Shown: piece by piece, positions 1-11,984 of the stretch
Numbering within the stretch: position 1 is the stretch's first letter
Layout: every line of letters starts with the position of its first letter
Assembly: GCA_007570785.1 (NCBI GenBank)
Contig: ML660211.1
Span: 6,345,774-6,409,773, forward strand
Length of the DNA: 64,000 nucleotides
Source: Antilocapra americana
Lineage: Eukaryota; Chordata; Mammalia; Artiodactyla; Antilocapridae
Direction of reading: 5' to 3'
The notes under the pieces: generated by a model
Database searches by the model: none
What the model was told of the DNA's origin: nothing
The model's input: the letters and a program-made list of their open reading frames with translations, nothing else
Translations under genes and position numbers: made by a program

Positions 1-1140
1 GATGATTTAATACTTATTCATAATTTTACTATGCAGAATAGAATTAATATATTAAAATGATTCCTGACTATAATATCAAGCAGAGTGGTATTGAGAAGGC
101 ATAATTTTCTCTTAATCATACCTGAACACAGACTCAGATTACCTTTCCAAAGTTATCAGTTATATCTTTTTTGATTTTAAGATAGCATAGAAGCATATTC
201 TAGGGTATTTTATTTTTAAAATAAATAATTATCTTCTATCTCATGCTTGTTCAAGCATTCATAGGCAAGGCCAGATTCTAATGGAGAAGCAAGCCTCTGA
301 GCAGAGTCTAGGAACCCTGCACTGCTGGTTGATAGAGAAATTAATGCAAAAGAAAATGTTTTCAATCTTGACTTCAAGTGTGTTTCACACTGCTCCTTTT
401 AACATCACCATAGCAAACTCTTACTAACGATCATTCCAACATATTACATTAAAAATAGTTGGAGATGCAATGATTCCAAGTGACAGTTACATGAATGTGT
501 ATACTTGCTGCATATTTATGCTTTGTATATTTTTAAGCATGTATGTTGCACCTCAATAAATGGCTATTTAAAAGTAAGGAATCAAAAAGAGTTTTAATTT
601 TACCTAAGGATATGAAGATAAAACTAAGAATAATCATACAATTAAATAAATCAAGAGAGAGGAAATATATAAATTTAATTTATGTTCAAAGCTTAGAGAC
701 TATTTCTAATAAAATATAGTTAGTTTATAATGCAAACTTTCTAATTTTAAATCTATAATAAAATTACATAAGGAAAGAAAATAAAATGTAAAATATTTAA
801 AGAACATACAGGCTAGACATTATAAAATAAATTAATAATAATATGAGACACAGAAATAGTATTACAAATATCTATCATAGTTATATATCGGTGTGTGGAC
901 TAACCTCACATTTTTAAAGAAAAATCACTATGTGATTTGACAACAAAATAAAATACAAGTTTAAGTTATAAAAAAGAAACAGATCTAAAATAGAGGCTTT
1001 TAGTAAGACTAAAGAAAAGAGGAAATAAAATATCTATATCTATATCTATATATATATGCATGCAAAGGTTAACAAAAAATCAATTATTAAGAATTATAAT
1101 TTTCTATCAGAGATGTTTAAATATAACTATAAATTATTAA
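1..1140. other. AT-rich single-copy sequence, no gene seen
   Basis: About 1.1 kb of AT-rich sequence with no long ORF and no repeat I recognise. A short imperfect tatcta/ta run lies near 1030-1056. Stop codons are frequent in all frames. Confidence 0.6.
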
Positions 1141-1322
1141 GGGCTTCCCAGGTGGCACTAGTGTTAAAGAACCCGCCTGTCAAAGAAGGAGACATAACAG
1201 CAGTAGGTAAGTTTCCTGGGTTGGGACTATCCCTGGCAGGAGAGCAAGGCAACCAACACCAGTATTCTTGCTAGAGAATCCCAGGGACAAAGGAGCCTAG
1301 TGGGCTACAGTCCATAGGGTTG
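1141..1322 (+). repeat. Bov-tA-type SINE
   Basis: Starts with the tRNA-derived head (gggcttcccaggtggc) and ends with the Bov-A tail resembling gggctacagtccatagggtt. The middle keeps the cagtattcttgc and agaatcccagggaca landmarks. It is diverged and has small insertions. A short ttattaa occurs on both sides and may be the remains of the TSD. Confidence 0.85.
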
Positions 1323-1856
1323 ATGTTATTAACATAATTCTTTAAAATGCTAAAGGATCAAATTGACATTAAAGATATACCAAATAATGTAGCATCAACA
1401 TTTATAGTGAAAACAAAGAATTAGAAAACACACATAAACGAAGAGGTCATATATTGAATTGACTACTGAAAAACATTTTAGAAATGAAGCACTGTAATTC
1501 TTGACTCATGTATTAAAAAAATTAAAAAAAAGCATGACTCACTTACAATAACATATAATAACTTGTGCTTTCTCTTAGCATAGATATCCTTTAATATGGC
1601 ATGAACCAGACACCTGGGTTGGGAAAAGGTTTTATTAAGGTTCAACTCCAATTCACATCAAGTATCAAATGTATCTCATGTCCAACCACCTACCTTAATA
1701 ACCCTACCCCTCTAAAAAAAAAGACTTCCCAAAGTCTCTTGCTTATTTTTAAAGAATAGTCAACAGAGCTATTTAGAAAAAAATATTAATTTTGGCAAAA
1801 AAACAAGATTGCAAAGTACAAAATGCATGCAATATAAAATATATTACATAAAATCA
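1323..1856. other. AT-rich single-copy sequence
   Basis: No repeat or gene recognised. Its last 20 bases form the left copy of the direct repeat that flanks the 5S-derived insertion. Confidence 0.5.
1837..1856. repeat. Target-site duplication, left copy (5S insert)
   Basis: Identical to 1922-1941 (aaatatattacataaaatca). Its perfect identity indicates a recent insertion between the copies. Confidence 0.9.
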
Positions 1857-1921
1857 GACGAGATCGGGCGCGTTCAGGGTGGTATGGCCGTAGACGGAGG
1901 CGGCTGCCGCCAGGCGCCCTT
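1857..1921 (-). other. 5S rRNA-derived GC-rich insertion
   Basis: A 65-bp GC-rich, CpG-rich block in AT-rich surroundings. Positions 1857-1895, read on the minus strand, match nucleotides 1-39 of mammalian 5S rRNA without mismatch as I recall that sequence. The next bases of 5S (TGAT) also match the flank, giving 4 nt of microhomology at the junction. The remaining 26 bp (1896-1921) lie upstream of the 5S start and contain the near-palindrome ggcggctgccgcc. They could be 5S gene 5' flank or a second template. The block is flanked by a perfect 20-bp direct repeat, aaatatattacataaaatca, at 1837-1856 and 1922-1941. There is no poly(A) tail. This is a fragment, not a functional 5S gene: most of the internal promoter and all of the 3' half are missing. 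Confidence 0.85.
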
Positions 1922-1941
1922 AAATATATTACATAAAATCA
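1922..1941. repeat. Target-site duplication, right copy (5S insert)
   Basis: Identical to 1837-1856. Together they bound the 65-bp GC-rich insert. Confidence 0.9.
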
Positions 1942-2048
1942 ACAGTGGAATTCTTATTTCCAGTTTTGGAGTCTAAGTCATTAAAATTAAGGCAGCATTA
2001 TTAACAATTTAAACAATAATTAAAATATTAATAATTTAAACAAACACC

Positions 2049-2135
2049 AGTCCCTGGTAGCTCAGATGGCAAAGAATCTGGAGACCTGTGTTAGATCCCT
2101 GAGTTGGGAAGATCCCAACTCTGGGTCGGAAAAAT
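2049..2135 (+). repeat. Bov-tA head fragment (SINE)
   Basis: A short, degraded tRNA-derived head: tccctggtagctcagatggc, then aaagaatctgg, then gatccctgagttgggaagat. The Bov-A tail is missing. Confidence 0.7.
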
Positions 2136-2300
2136 GAAGAACAAACTTTGAAAAAGTACACTTTAGAATGGTTTTACACATATTACAAAGTAATCAGAGA
2201 AAACAAAATTCCTATCAAATTATGCAAAAATTATGTTTTATGAAGAATAAACAAAATGTAAACTATGAATTAAAATTACATTTTGATATGTCACTAGCAG

Positions 2301-2507
2301 GCTTTCCTGGTGGCTCAGACAGATTGCAGAATCTGTCTGCAATGTGAGAGACCTGGGTTCGATCCCTGAGTTGTGAAGATACCCTGGAGGAGGGAAAGCC
2401 TAGCCAATCCAGTATTCTTGTCTGGAGAATTCCCATGGACAGAGGTGCCTGGCAGGCTACAGTTCATAGGGTCACGAAGAGTAGGACACGACTGAGCTGC
2501 TAAACAC
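2301..2507 (+). repeat. Bov-tA-type SINE with TSD
   Basis: Full-length head and tail (gctttcctggtggctcag to gacacgactgagctgc). The flanks atgtcactagcag (2288-2300) and atgtcgctagcag (2508-2520) match at 12 of 13 bases and are taken as the TSD. Confidence 0.92.
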
Positions 2508-2695
2508 ATGTCGCTAGCAGTCAAAGTTTTACCAAACTATACGATGTTAACATAAGGTTATATCTGAGGCCTTTAAATGCCTCCCAAAAGATGTACACTG
2601 AAAAGACATTGCAACCGAGACAAACAGGCTGCTTGGTCCATTATTACTTACTCTTCCTCATTTATGATCGAAATATTCCTAGCTTTGAAAACATA

Positions 2696-2922
2696 GGGTT
2701 CCCAGGTGGCTCAGAAGTAAAGGATCCTCCTGCCAATGCAGGAAATGGAGACTCAGGAGACTGGGTTCAATCCCTGGGTCAGCAAGACCCCCTGGAGGAG
2801 GAAATGATAACCCACTCTGTGTTTCTGTCTGGGAACACCCATTACAGAGGAGTCTGGCGGGCTATAGTCCACAAGGTCGCGAAGAGTGGAACTTATCTGA
2901 GCGACTGAGCACGCATGCACGC
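2696..2922 (+). repeat. Bov-tA-type SINE
   Basis: Head near gggttcccaggtggctcag, middle with cctgccaatgcaggaaatgg, tail with gagcgactgagcacgcatgc. The cattcttgcc landmark region is diverged. No clear TSD. Confidence 0.85.
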
Positions 2923-4587
2923 AAGGTAAATCCATTCTCCTTCTCACAGGTTATACCTAGTTTCATGGTTGTTATTAACCAAATAATATTAGCAAGAGGA
3001 AGGAAGGAGGGTGGGAGGGATGGCAGCTAAATATTTAAATAATTTTCTCACCCATCTAGAACCATGCCTTGTAAGCATGCAGTTATTTTGAGTGTCCATG
3101 TGATGTGCATTTCTCATCTCTTTAATTTGCACTATTACCTTCTAAATGTTCTTTAGGATTGAAGTTCAAACATTTTGTGAAGTATTTATTATGAACTCTG
3201 AACTATGTGAAGTTCAGTGCTTTAAAGACAAATAGTATGTTTCTTATTAATGTGCAAATTCCTCTTGGGGTTGATTTACATCACATGGATTGCTGTTAAG
3301 TGATTATTTTCTGTGATGTTGTTTGCACTGCATTAATGCAAACAAGATTATGTCTGCTATTTTAGCATCTGTTTTAAATGATTGACTCATTAAACTTTCC
3401 AACAACTGATACGCTGGATCCTGATATCATTTTCCACTGTTGATCATCTCCTCATATACTACCATGTAATCCTGTTTTGAAACATAAATTAAAGGCGTTT
3501 AATAATCATTACTAAATTTTAAAGCTTTTAGTTTATCCAGCACTATATTTTTGAAACATTTTAAATCCAATTCTGTAAATCTAATAACATAGTAATAATT
3601 GTATTATTTACACTTTTAGTTTTCTGTTACAAAAAGATTAAGCATTCATCAAATGTTTTTATTTAAAGCATTATTAAGAGTTTTAAAATGTACAAACACA
3701 AAATTTGCTATTCCCTTAAACACCCACATATTTTTGATCCGTGTACCCACAGAGTCACCATAGACTCCAGTTGGTGGCTGGTAAGGCATGTAATTCTCCT
3801 GGCTGAGACCTGTTTTTCTCTCACAAACATCATACAAATGAATGGAACATTTTATGAAAAAAACAAAAACTTCTATACCTATGCTCTCCAAAATAGTAAA
3901 ATATAGTTGCATGTGTCTCTTGATCATTTAAAATATAGCTAGTGAAACTGAGAATAGTTATTCAATTTTATCTGGTTATAGTTAATTTAAATATATTCTT
4001 TAATATCTATATTATATAGAGTAGTTCTACAATTACTTGCAAGGGAAAAGTGACCCGATACAGTAAGTTTTATGAGCAGTTTACAAATATTTTTGGAAAC
4101 AAAGTGAAAAATACATGTTTTAATGAATTCAAGTTAATACAACTCCACTTGGCCATATTATTAGTGGATAACTTTGGTTGATGGGAATTATGTGATTTTT
4201 TTCTGTGTGTATATAAAACTGGGACAGGTTATTCACATATGTTAAGGATATATTTAGTCAAGGAATGATCACTATTTTCTTTTAATGGAGTGAAAAATAA
4301 GAATATTATAAAATATGACTGTCAAGACTTTCTGACTGAATGGGGATGTGGTTCAAATCAGTATGATTAGTCAAATCATAATTCTAAAACTCTAATCATA
4401 TGTATGTCTAAATGACAGAAATTTCAAGTCTACAGGAGGGGTTGGCCAGAATAATAATTTTATATAGATATTTTGAATTGGAAATGAGTCAGCCATGAAA
4501 AAAGCCAAAGTGTTGATTATCATTCCAGACTGATATACTACAGCTGTGGAAATACCAGTTAATTCTGAAGAAAAATACTTACTGATA
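2923..4587. other. Single-copy AT-rich sequence
   Basis: No recognisable gene or repeat. It includes a short purine-rich stretch near 2996-3030. A 92-codon minus-strand ORF at 3649-3927 could not be matched to any family by eye. Confidence 0.45.
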
Positions 4588-4778
4588 CAGTTGACCTTTG
4601 AATAACATCTGGTACCCAAAACAGCAGATGCTCAAGTCCCATAGTCAGTTCTACACATCTGTGGTTCTGTATCCACAGATTCAGCCCACCACAGATCATG
4701 TGGCACTGTATATTGAAAAGAAAATTGCACACAAGTGAGCCCACACAGTTCAAACTCATGCTATTCAAAAGTTCACTG
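4588..4778. mobile_element. Tigger/pogo-like MITE (DNA transposon)
   Basis: About 190 bp bounded by ~21-bp imperfect terminal inverted repeats. The left end is cagttgacctttgaataaca and the right end, read in reverse, is cagtgaacttttgaatagca. The ends resemble Tigger2/MER28-type termini. The left side follows a TA dinucleotide and the right side has a TA two bases away, consistent with a TA target. Too short to encode a transposase. Confidence 0.65.
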
Positions 4779-4784
4779 TGTATT

Positions 4785-4985
4785 GATCACCCACTATTTA
4801 TTAGACACTGACCCAATTCTTTACCTAGTTTGTCTCCAAGGCAGGCATATCAATGCCCTTTTTTTAAATAGATAATGAAACCGAGGGAGTTGATAAACTT
4901 GCCAAATATCATAGAGATGAAACTGAGATTTCAGTGCAGGGAGTCTAGCCACTTTAAGAGCCCACATTTACAGCCACTATACTAT
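4785..4985 (-). repeat. MIR SINE (ancient, minus strand)
   Basis: The reverse complement resembles the MIR core and 3' part. On the plus strand gataatgaaaccgagggag, aacttgccaaatatcatag and gagcccacatttacagccac correspond to the conserved MIR motifs. Strongly diverged, as expected of this age. Confidence 0.7.
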
Positions 4986-6020
4986 ATAATCTTGAGCATG
5001 TAGTTACCTATATAGGTATATAACCTATATAGGTTAACAACCTCATATATGTTGACTCTATGAAGACAAAAAAAAACAACAACAACTGTGGCAAAAGGAG
5101 AGATTTTTGTGGGGAAAAAGTGGAAACCAGAAAATATATCTGGAGTTTGTATGAGAACTTAGAGCTGTATGTATTAAATAAGAATAAGAAAGTATGAAAG
5201 CAGTAGGTGTTAAAAATACAAGGCTATATACCAAACTTGGCATGTTAATAAACCCATGGGAAAAGACCTGTGTTATATTTTAGGATTAACTAGGATTAAT
5301 GTAGCAGTTAAGAAAAATGAGATAGCATACCTAAATGTTTGCATAAGTACATGAAATTAAATGCAAAAATAATCAGTAAAAATAGCCTCTATGCATTGAA
5401 AACACATTCAAGGACACACATTGTGCTTTACCAAAAAAAATAAGGCATTTTCCTAATGTGAAGAATTTATTTAATCTGTTAGTAAATACTAATTAAGGAT
5501 ATCAAAACTTATAGAATTTTCTTTCAATTTAATTTTCTTATACACGAAAACAAAAATTAAATTGTAACACTCAAACTTTTCATGCAATGTATTTGCATTA
5601 CTAAAGTTTATGGACCAAATTATTCCAGAAATAATATAAATTTAACTTTCTATTTTTAGTTTTATAACAAGGAAAATAGTAATTTATAACATTCACTGTT
5701 CGTGGTAGATAGATAATAATTTATATATATATATATATAGGCATAGTTTAGGTTTTAGTGATTAAATAAAATAAATATTTGTGAGAAATTCGAGAATTTC
5801 TCATCGATATTTTACTTACCATGTCAGTTTTCTAAAGTCTGTTCAGAACTTGCTTTAAAAAATCCTTGTCAAAAAATGAAACATCTGATTCATCACGATA
5901 TTGGGGTCAGTTGATTGTCTTTTCTTATTCAAGTGTGATTTTTATTTTCTTTTTATGACATGATTTTTAAAAATTACATCTTAGATACCTGGTCTATTAT
6001 GTTAAGAGTCCCTCAGTTCT
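4986..6020. other. AT-rich single-copy sequence with short (AT)n
   Basis: No gene or repeat family recognised. A small (AT)n run lies at 5722-5739. Confidence 0.5.
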
Positions 6021-6272
6021 AGTTAAACATTTCATCTTAGCAGATAGTCACCCTGTTTAGATTCAGCATGTAACTCTTGGTTGAGTTTAGGGGCTGTGGT
6101 TTCAGAATTTTTCACAATGCTGTTCTGGTCTACTTGGCTTACCTGGTGCCATGTAGTTCCCATTATCCCTGCTGATGCTGCCTGAGCGGGCAATGGAGGT
6201 TTGCCTGGGCTGGGTGACAACATGTTTCTAAGCAGGGGATGGCAATGGTGGAATTTCTTCCAGGTTCATCCA

Positions 6273-6307
<35 letters not shown>

Positions 6308-6660
6308 TGATGGTATGTCCTGAGCAGAAGAGGAGAGAGTCAGAGTGGCAGGAACAAGGAGGCCTTCTAGCACAGGCCATTCTCTGAGGCTGGTCTCTGC
6401 TGCCTTCTTGGCCCACCTGCCTTTGCATGTTTCAATAAGAAGGGAAGCAGAGGGTCTTTCCTGACTGCTCTTGTTAGTAGAGCTCCTAATTTAATTCCTC
6501 TTGCCATGGTGTCAGGCAGCCCAGGCTCCCATAAGGTCAGAAGGACTCAGATCTGATCCTGGGATGGAATGAAAAGTAGTGAAATGATTGCGTTGTCTCT
6601 GTTGCCTTCTGTCAGGAGTTGGAAAACACTGGACCTAGATGGTCTTTCCATTTTGAGGAG
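6021..6660. other. GC-richer unclassified block with (CA)n
   Basis: Roughly 640 bp markedly less AT-rich than its surroundings. It could be an old LTR or a decayed retrocopy, but I cannot match it to a family. It contains a (CA)n microsatellite at 6275-6305. Minus-strand open stretches at 6032-6223 and 6228-6428 have no recognisable domain. Confidence 0.35.
6275..6305. repeat. (CA)n microsatellite
   Basis: About 15 uninterrupted CA units. A likely polymorphic marker. Confidence 0.95.
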
Positions 6661-6689
6661 GGGAGAATATATAAATCCTAGAATTTTAT

Positions 6690-7690
6690 ATGACTTTGTC
6701 ATAGGTGAAGATTTCTTAAACAAGATTCAACAAAGTATCTAACTTAACTTGATGAACTAACTGAACTTAATTAAAATGAAGAATTTATGTTGTTCAAAAA
6801 CATCATATAGAGGGTAAACAAGGAAAGTCACAAAGAGAGAGGACAATCATCATATCTGTTAAAGAGTACATTTCTTTTTTTTTTTTTAAGAGTACATTTC
6901 TGATACACAATTCACAGCTGGAATGTATAATTAAACTCTACAAAGGAGAAAAAAAATCAAAGAAAAAAAATCAACTGCAAGAAATGGCAAAAAGTGAATA
7001 AGCACTTTGTAAAAGATAACCAGATAGACAAGAAGCATAAGAACATTTTTCTCTACCTCATCACATATCATGGCCATGCAGATGAAAACCTCAGTGAGTT
7101 ACCACTAGAAACCTGGAGGAGCAGAGAAAATTAAAGAACTAAAAATTTCCAGTTTCACTGAAAATGAGTTAGCTTTAAACATTTTCCATGAGAATGAATG
7201 ATTTAAAATCACCTTGGGATGCTTGACTGTATTAAAGCAGTGTCTCATTATTAACAAAAATAACACCTCTTCTGTTTCACATCCCAGCAATTCTATTTCT
7301 ATATAAATAGATATATAAGGCAAAGGGGTGCATATGTACAAAAAATTAAAAAGTAGAAACAAACAAATAAAATAAACAAAACTACTTACAGTTGCCAAAA
7401 GTTAGAACTAACCAAAATGTTCATGAGTATAAGTGGAATAAATTAATTGTAGTATATTAAAATAATGGAATGTTTTACAATAGAAAAGTACCCGTATATG
7501 CAATCACAGAGATAAATTTAACAGACATATTAATAAAAATTACAAAAGGAAACCATATTAAAATAATGTGTGATTCAATGTATGTGCAAAATACAAGAAA
7601 TCATAGCTATAATCTATGCTGAGAGAAGATGGAAGAGGAGTTGATTCTAGGAGGAGGGTATTGACTGTAAAATACAATCGGGTAATCTGT
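6690..7690 (+). mobile_element. Old L1 (L1M-type) 3' part
   Basis: The order of diverged segments follows an old mammalian L1 from the ORF2 C-terminal region towards the 3' end. Examples are gatttcttaaacaagattca, then aaatggcaaaaagtgaataa, then ttccatgagaatg, then gtggaataaattaattgtag and tggaagaggagttgattcta. No open frame survives. It is interrupted by the poly(T)-only insertion at 6875-6887. Confidence 0.6.
6862..6900 (-). mobile_element. Poly(T)-only insertion with 13-bp TSD
   Basis: The 13-mer aagagtacatttc occurs at 6862-6874 and again, perfectly, at 6888-6900. Only 13 T residues lie between the copies. This is what an L1-driven insertion would leave if it consisted solely of a poly(A) tail on the minus strand. 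Confidence 0.75.
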
Positions 7691-8989
7691 GTCCTTGAAA
7701 TATTCAATATTATGTGTTTTTATCCTTTAAACTAATTAAATAATCAGAATTAAAATGGCAAACTTATTTCAAAGAAATGTAATTAGCTTAAAATTTATCA
7801 TATAACTATATAATTAATAGAATTTTTGTTTTAGTCATAATTAATAACCAAAGTTTATTTTTGGATAAGTCAGAGATAACCTCAGGATGGATATTTGACA
7901 AACATTACTATTATTATTGCAAAGACATGGAAAAAAAATTCTTGAATTTCTCATAAGGTAGGATTACCAATGCAATTTTTTGGAGCCATTTTTACCTTCC
8001 AAAACATTTATTTTACACATGCTTGTTATAATTATTAAAATTAAAATTGTACATAGTTAATATTTTCTGAGCTTTCAAACAAGGAAGTCATCATATTTGA
8101 ATTTAATTAAATTCAATTAAATAAATACTATTGAGTGCTCAAGTATTATTTAACTGTAGCACACTTGATTTCCTTTGAGTTTTCTACCCTTTGCTGCTCT
8201 TGCCTTTCTATGAGTCATAAAATGTTTCCCACACCCTCCCGCCCATTATTACATGAAATACTTCAAGGTAATTAATTTTTTTTGACAAGCTAGCTCAACG
8301 ATGCACTTCCAATATATTAATTACTGTCATGATGAGGTTTGCAATGAAAGTTGAATACAGTTATTCTCCATTGGAGAAATCAAATCAACTCAGAAATAAA
8401 TCACCAATCTAGTCTACTACTCTAGGCGAAAAAGTATATAAGATTACTACATGTAAGAAATTTTGACATTACCTAATCATATTCTAGATATCAACAATTT
8501 GTCATAAATGTTAGAAGTGTATCTCATCAGATTTTTTCTTATTTAAATATATATCTTTCTACACTTACGTGATATAAGAAGCTATACATGTTTATACAAT
8601 CACGCTATTTATCCTTAGTTCTGGCTTTTGTCCTTGCATAAAAACAAGTTTTCCTATACTTTTATGTAAACATTCATTCATGTTGCGAATTTGTAGCTTA
8701 ATAACACTTAAATAGTTGTGCCAGATTGAATATATTTTAGTATAAATGATGAGGCTGGGTATTGCTTTTCTCTTCATTGCACTGCAGGCATTAGGTAAAC
8801 TATATCCCTCTTGGTTTGAAATTGTGCTTTTTTATGGGCTATATGTCCATGTGTTCCTGAGAATGGTTTGAATTTCTTTTTACTATGATTTGTCATTCTA
8901 TTTCTGCAAATGTACACCATGCTGGACATTATGTGTAAATATCTGGTAGGAAAATGTCACTCTGTCACTTTGAAGTATTTGTCCAATCT
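7691..8989. other. AT-rich single-copy sequence
   Basis: No gene or repeat family recognised with confidence. Confidence 0.45.
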
Positions 8990-9310
8990 CTTTATATTTT
9001 CATTGTCTGGATGAATTGCGGCCATATTTTCCTCAGCTTTCAAAGATTCCATAGTAGTTTTAATTGAAATCTTTTTGAATTTATAGACTAATTTAGGGAG
9101 ATGAAATCTTTATGACTGAGATTTCCAATCCTAAATGATATTTATTTCCTTCTGTTTAAGTATTTTAAAATCCTGGAATAAGATTCTATAATTGTTCAAA
9201 CACAGGTCCTGAAAATTCAGCTATTTTATAATTACTCCTAAGTTATCCTTTTATTTCCTACAGAAATTTATTTTCTGACATGTTGGATTTTTCTATTAAG
9301 ACATGTAATT
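8990..9310 (-). mobile_element. Old L1 ORF2 fragment, antisense
   Basis: The plus strand reads like the complement of an old L1 ORF2: ttgaatttatagactaattt, gggagatgaaatctttatga and tgagatttccaatcctaaat follow the usual order. Ancient and broken. Confidence 0.5.
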
Positions 9311-9904
9311 AGAATGCTTCGGAAATGTAGTTAAATTTAGTATGGATTTATCATAAAAATCATTAATCTTGAATACTGATTGTAACTTTTTTTCTATACA
9401 TTTCTCATCTGGCAGTGATGTTAACAACTTCTTCAGAACTCAGCACTCTTTCTAAGACTCGAAAATGTTTCTAAATTTAATTATGACTTGAAATTAAATG
9501 GGTTTACAGATGCTACCTTTGGAATCACTATCTTAGTGAGAGTAACACCAATTTTATGATATATTGTAACCAAATTCTTTGTTTCCTTGCCATTACTACT
9601 GACATTTTTGTATTTTCATTTTATTACTTTTGAGCTATTTCTTCACAGTTTTGAGAAAACAGCAGATAATCTATGAGCTCTCAGCACTGAAGAGAAATTA
9701 TGTTAAGATATTATTTGTTCTTACAGAATCATTACTGTATTCATATACCAAGATAGTTACTTCACAAGCTTTAATAACACATTCAGAAACTTCATAAAAA
9801 TGTTTAGTTTCTTGAGATCAAGATGATGAAACTTACTGATACAAAAACTATTGTTGGACCAAAGCCCAACTTAACACACACAAAATGCCCTTAGTTTTCC
9901 ATTT
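9311..9904. other. AT-rich single-copy sequence
   Basis: Nothing recognised. Confidence 0.45.
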
Positions 9905-10440
9905 GCAATATGTAGACTGATTGCTGGGATGGTTGGCTGAAAAATGCTCCCTACCTCCACATACCAATATCCACAAACATGTCTATATTCTAATCCTTGG
10001 CCTTGTGATTGTGAATGCAACTGTCTATGGCAAAAGGGACTTTTTATGTATGATTTTAGTTCTTTGGATGGGTTACCTAGAATCATCCTGGGTTACTGGG
10101 GTGGGTTGATAATAACCACATCTTTATATGATGGTCTTGACGGGAGTCAGAGCCAGAAGACCTGCTGATGTGATGATGAAAGCAGACTAGGGTGAGGTAC
10201 TCGGAGGGGGCCACAAACCAATGGGACGCATGTAGTCATTAGAAGGTAGAAAAGACAAAGAAACATCGTTTCCTTATAGAGTTCCAGCAGGAGACCAACC
10301 CGTCAATGCCTTGATTTTGGCCTGATGGATGATTTTTGCCTTTAAGCTTCTGAACAGTAAAAAAATAAGTTTATGTTATTTTAAGTAACAATTTTCATGG
10401 CAATTATTAACAGTAGTGGTAAGACACTAATATATTTTGC
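9905..10440 (+). mobile_element. MLT1/MaLR-like solo LTR
   Basis: Several ordered landmarks match the MaLR class of LTRs: gctgaaaaatgctccctacc, atgtctatattctaatcctt, ggcaaaagggactttttatg, gggttactggggtgggttga, gagtcagagccagaagacc, gccttgattttggcctgatg and gtaagacactaata at the 3' end. No internal retroviral sequence is attached. Confidence 0.65.
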
Positions 10441-10940
10441 TAAGATGAATGCAGTCTCTAATTGGATATAGATGACCTAAACATGGTTGAGGTCATCAAG
10501 TCTTTCGGTTCCAGAAATTACAGAACCACAGTTTGAGTTTGGAGTGGCCAACTATCCTATTTTTAATTCTGCCCTGACCACTAAATTCTCCTTTTTATAG
10601 AGGCATACAACATTATAATTATATAATGCCCTATCTTTTACTACAGAATTTTTTCTTAGGCTGGTAATTACTTTGTAATCACTGCTCTATGACATCATAC
10701 TACTCAACCCTTCAGACACCATCACTTAGTAACTCCCCAAAATGTGTAAATATTAACAAAATGTCATCAGGAAATCTATTTAAGTATATCAAAGCAAAAT
10801 AAAACAAATTTGATTTATAATAAACATTAAAAATAATCAAAGGTGAATAACTGTCAGTTAAAATTAATTTTAAAATGTACCTACCTGAAGGTTACGAAAA
10901 CATCATTTAAAATTATCGTCAGCAATACTATTAATTTGTT
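10441..10940. other. Single-copy AT-rich sequence
   Basis: Nothing recognised. Confidence 0.4.
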
Positions 10941-11610
10941 TGTTTTTTACACTTTGTTGCTGAACCAAACATGGGTCAGCTTGCCTGGCAGGAAACAAAG
11001 CCAATCTATTGACACTGTGTTTGGTGAAGGAAAGAACAGTGTTTATTTCAGGCATCAAGCAAGAAGTCTAGGCAGCTTATGCTCTAAAGACCTGAATTCC
11101 TTGATGGCTTTTAGGAAAGAATTTCAAAAGGCAAAGTGAGAGAGAGGGTTGTGGAGTATGTATTCAGTTTGCACACAGTTTTGATTGGTGAGTAGTGAGG
11201 TAACCATGTGAGGATACAGGAGTCAGCATTATTAAATCTGAGGTTCCAGTCAGTCTGGGGGCTGTGTTCAATGGTCAGCATACAGTTAAGTTCTTCCACT
11301 TTGACTTTGCTTTATGGGTAAACTATTATTTACTTTTGTTTTCCTTTGTCTATATTTTCTCATGTCTCAGGTTAAATATGCTTTGTGGAATTCAGGGAAA
11401 GGCCTGATTCTAGGAGGTCAAAATGTTAGGAGGCCAAACCTTATCCACAAACAAAAAACAGGGGATCTGGGAGGGGGGCAGAAAGGGGTCTATTCCTGGG
11501 AAGAACTGCAGGGTCCTGCTTGGCTTCAGTATCAGCAATCCTACTGAAATTGTTTTTGTGTGTGGTTTTTGGATTAGGGAACTAGAATTCAACTTTTACA
11601 TATGACTACC
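10941..11610 (+). other. Unclassified LTR-like block
   Basis: About 670 bp with higher GC and phrases typical of LTRs (gaaagaacagtgtttatttc, gggggcagaaaggggtct). I cannot name the family. Several overlapping short ORFs (10843-11139, 11314-11547) carry no domain. Confidence 0.35.
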
Positions 11611-11984
11611 AATTTGATTCAGTAACATTTATTGAGAGCAAAATCAATATCCTACCATTTCACAATACTGCAGTGTTATAGTTTATCATAAAACACATAA
11701 AGGGCTTTCCAAGTAACCACTTCCCAATTTAGGAGAAGTCATATTACCAATAATTTAAAATCTTTTTGGATCTGTCCCAAAATTTCAACTTTTTTTTTCT
11801 CCTTTGCTGTTTTATAAATAATGCCCATGCTGAATTTTGTATTTATCATTTCCTTTACTTTCATTTAAGTTTATCATATATGTTTATTTCCATTAGTGTT
11901 ATTATGTTTTTCAAGGTTCTAATCTGACAAATTATGAGGATAGAATCATGAATATTTTTAAAAATATTTTTCAGTTAAAACAAT

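Noticed and set aside
1141..1230. tRNA-like heads of Bov-tA SINEs (here and elsewhere) as tRNA genes
   Set aside because: They are SINE heads: acceptor stem and anticodon structure are decayed and they continue into Bov-A tails.
1857..1921. GC-rich insert considered as adaptor or vector contamination
   Set aside because: It is bounded by a perfect genomic 20-bp duplication and most of it equals 5S rRNA, which fits a biological insertion better.
3649..3927. 92-codon minus-strand ORF with a few protein-like stretches
   Set aside because: No domain or family recognised, surroundings are AT-rich single-copy DNA, and ORFs of this length occur by chance here.
6021..6660. GC-richer block considered as an exon or CpG island
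   Set aside because: No splice-site-bounded reading frame, few CpGs, a microsatellite in the middle, and no recognisable protein.
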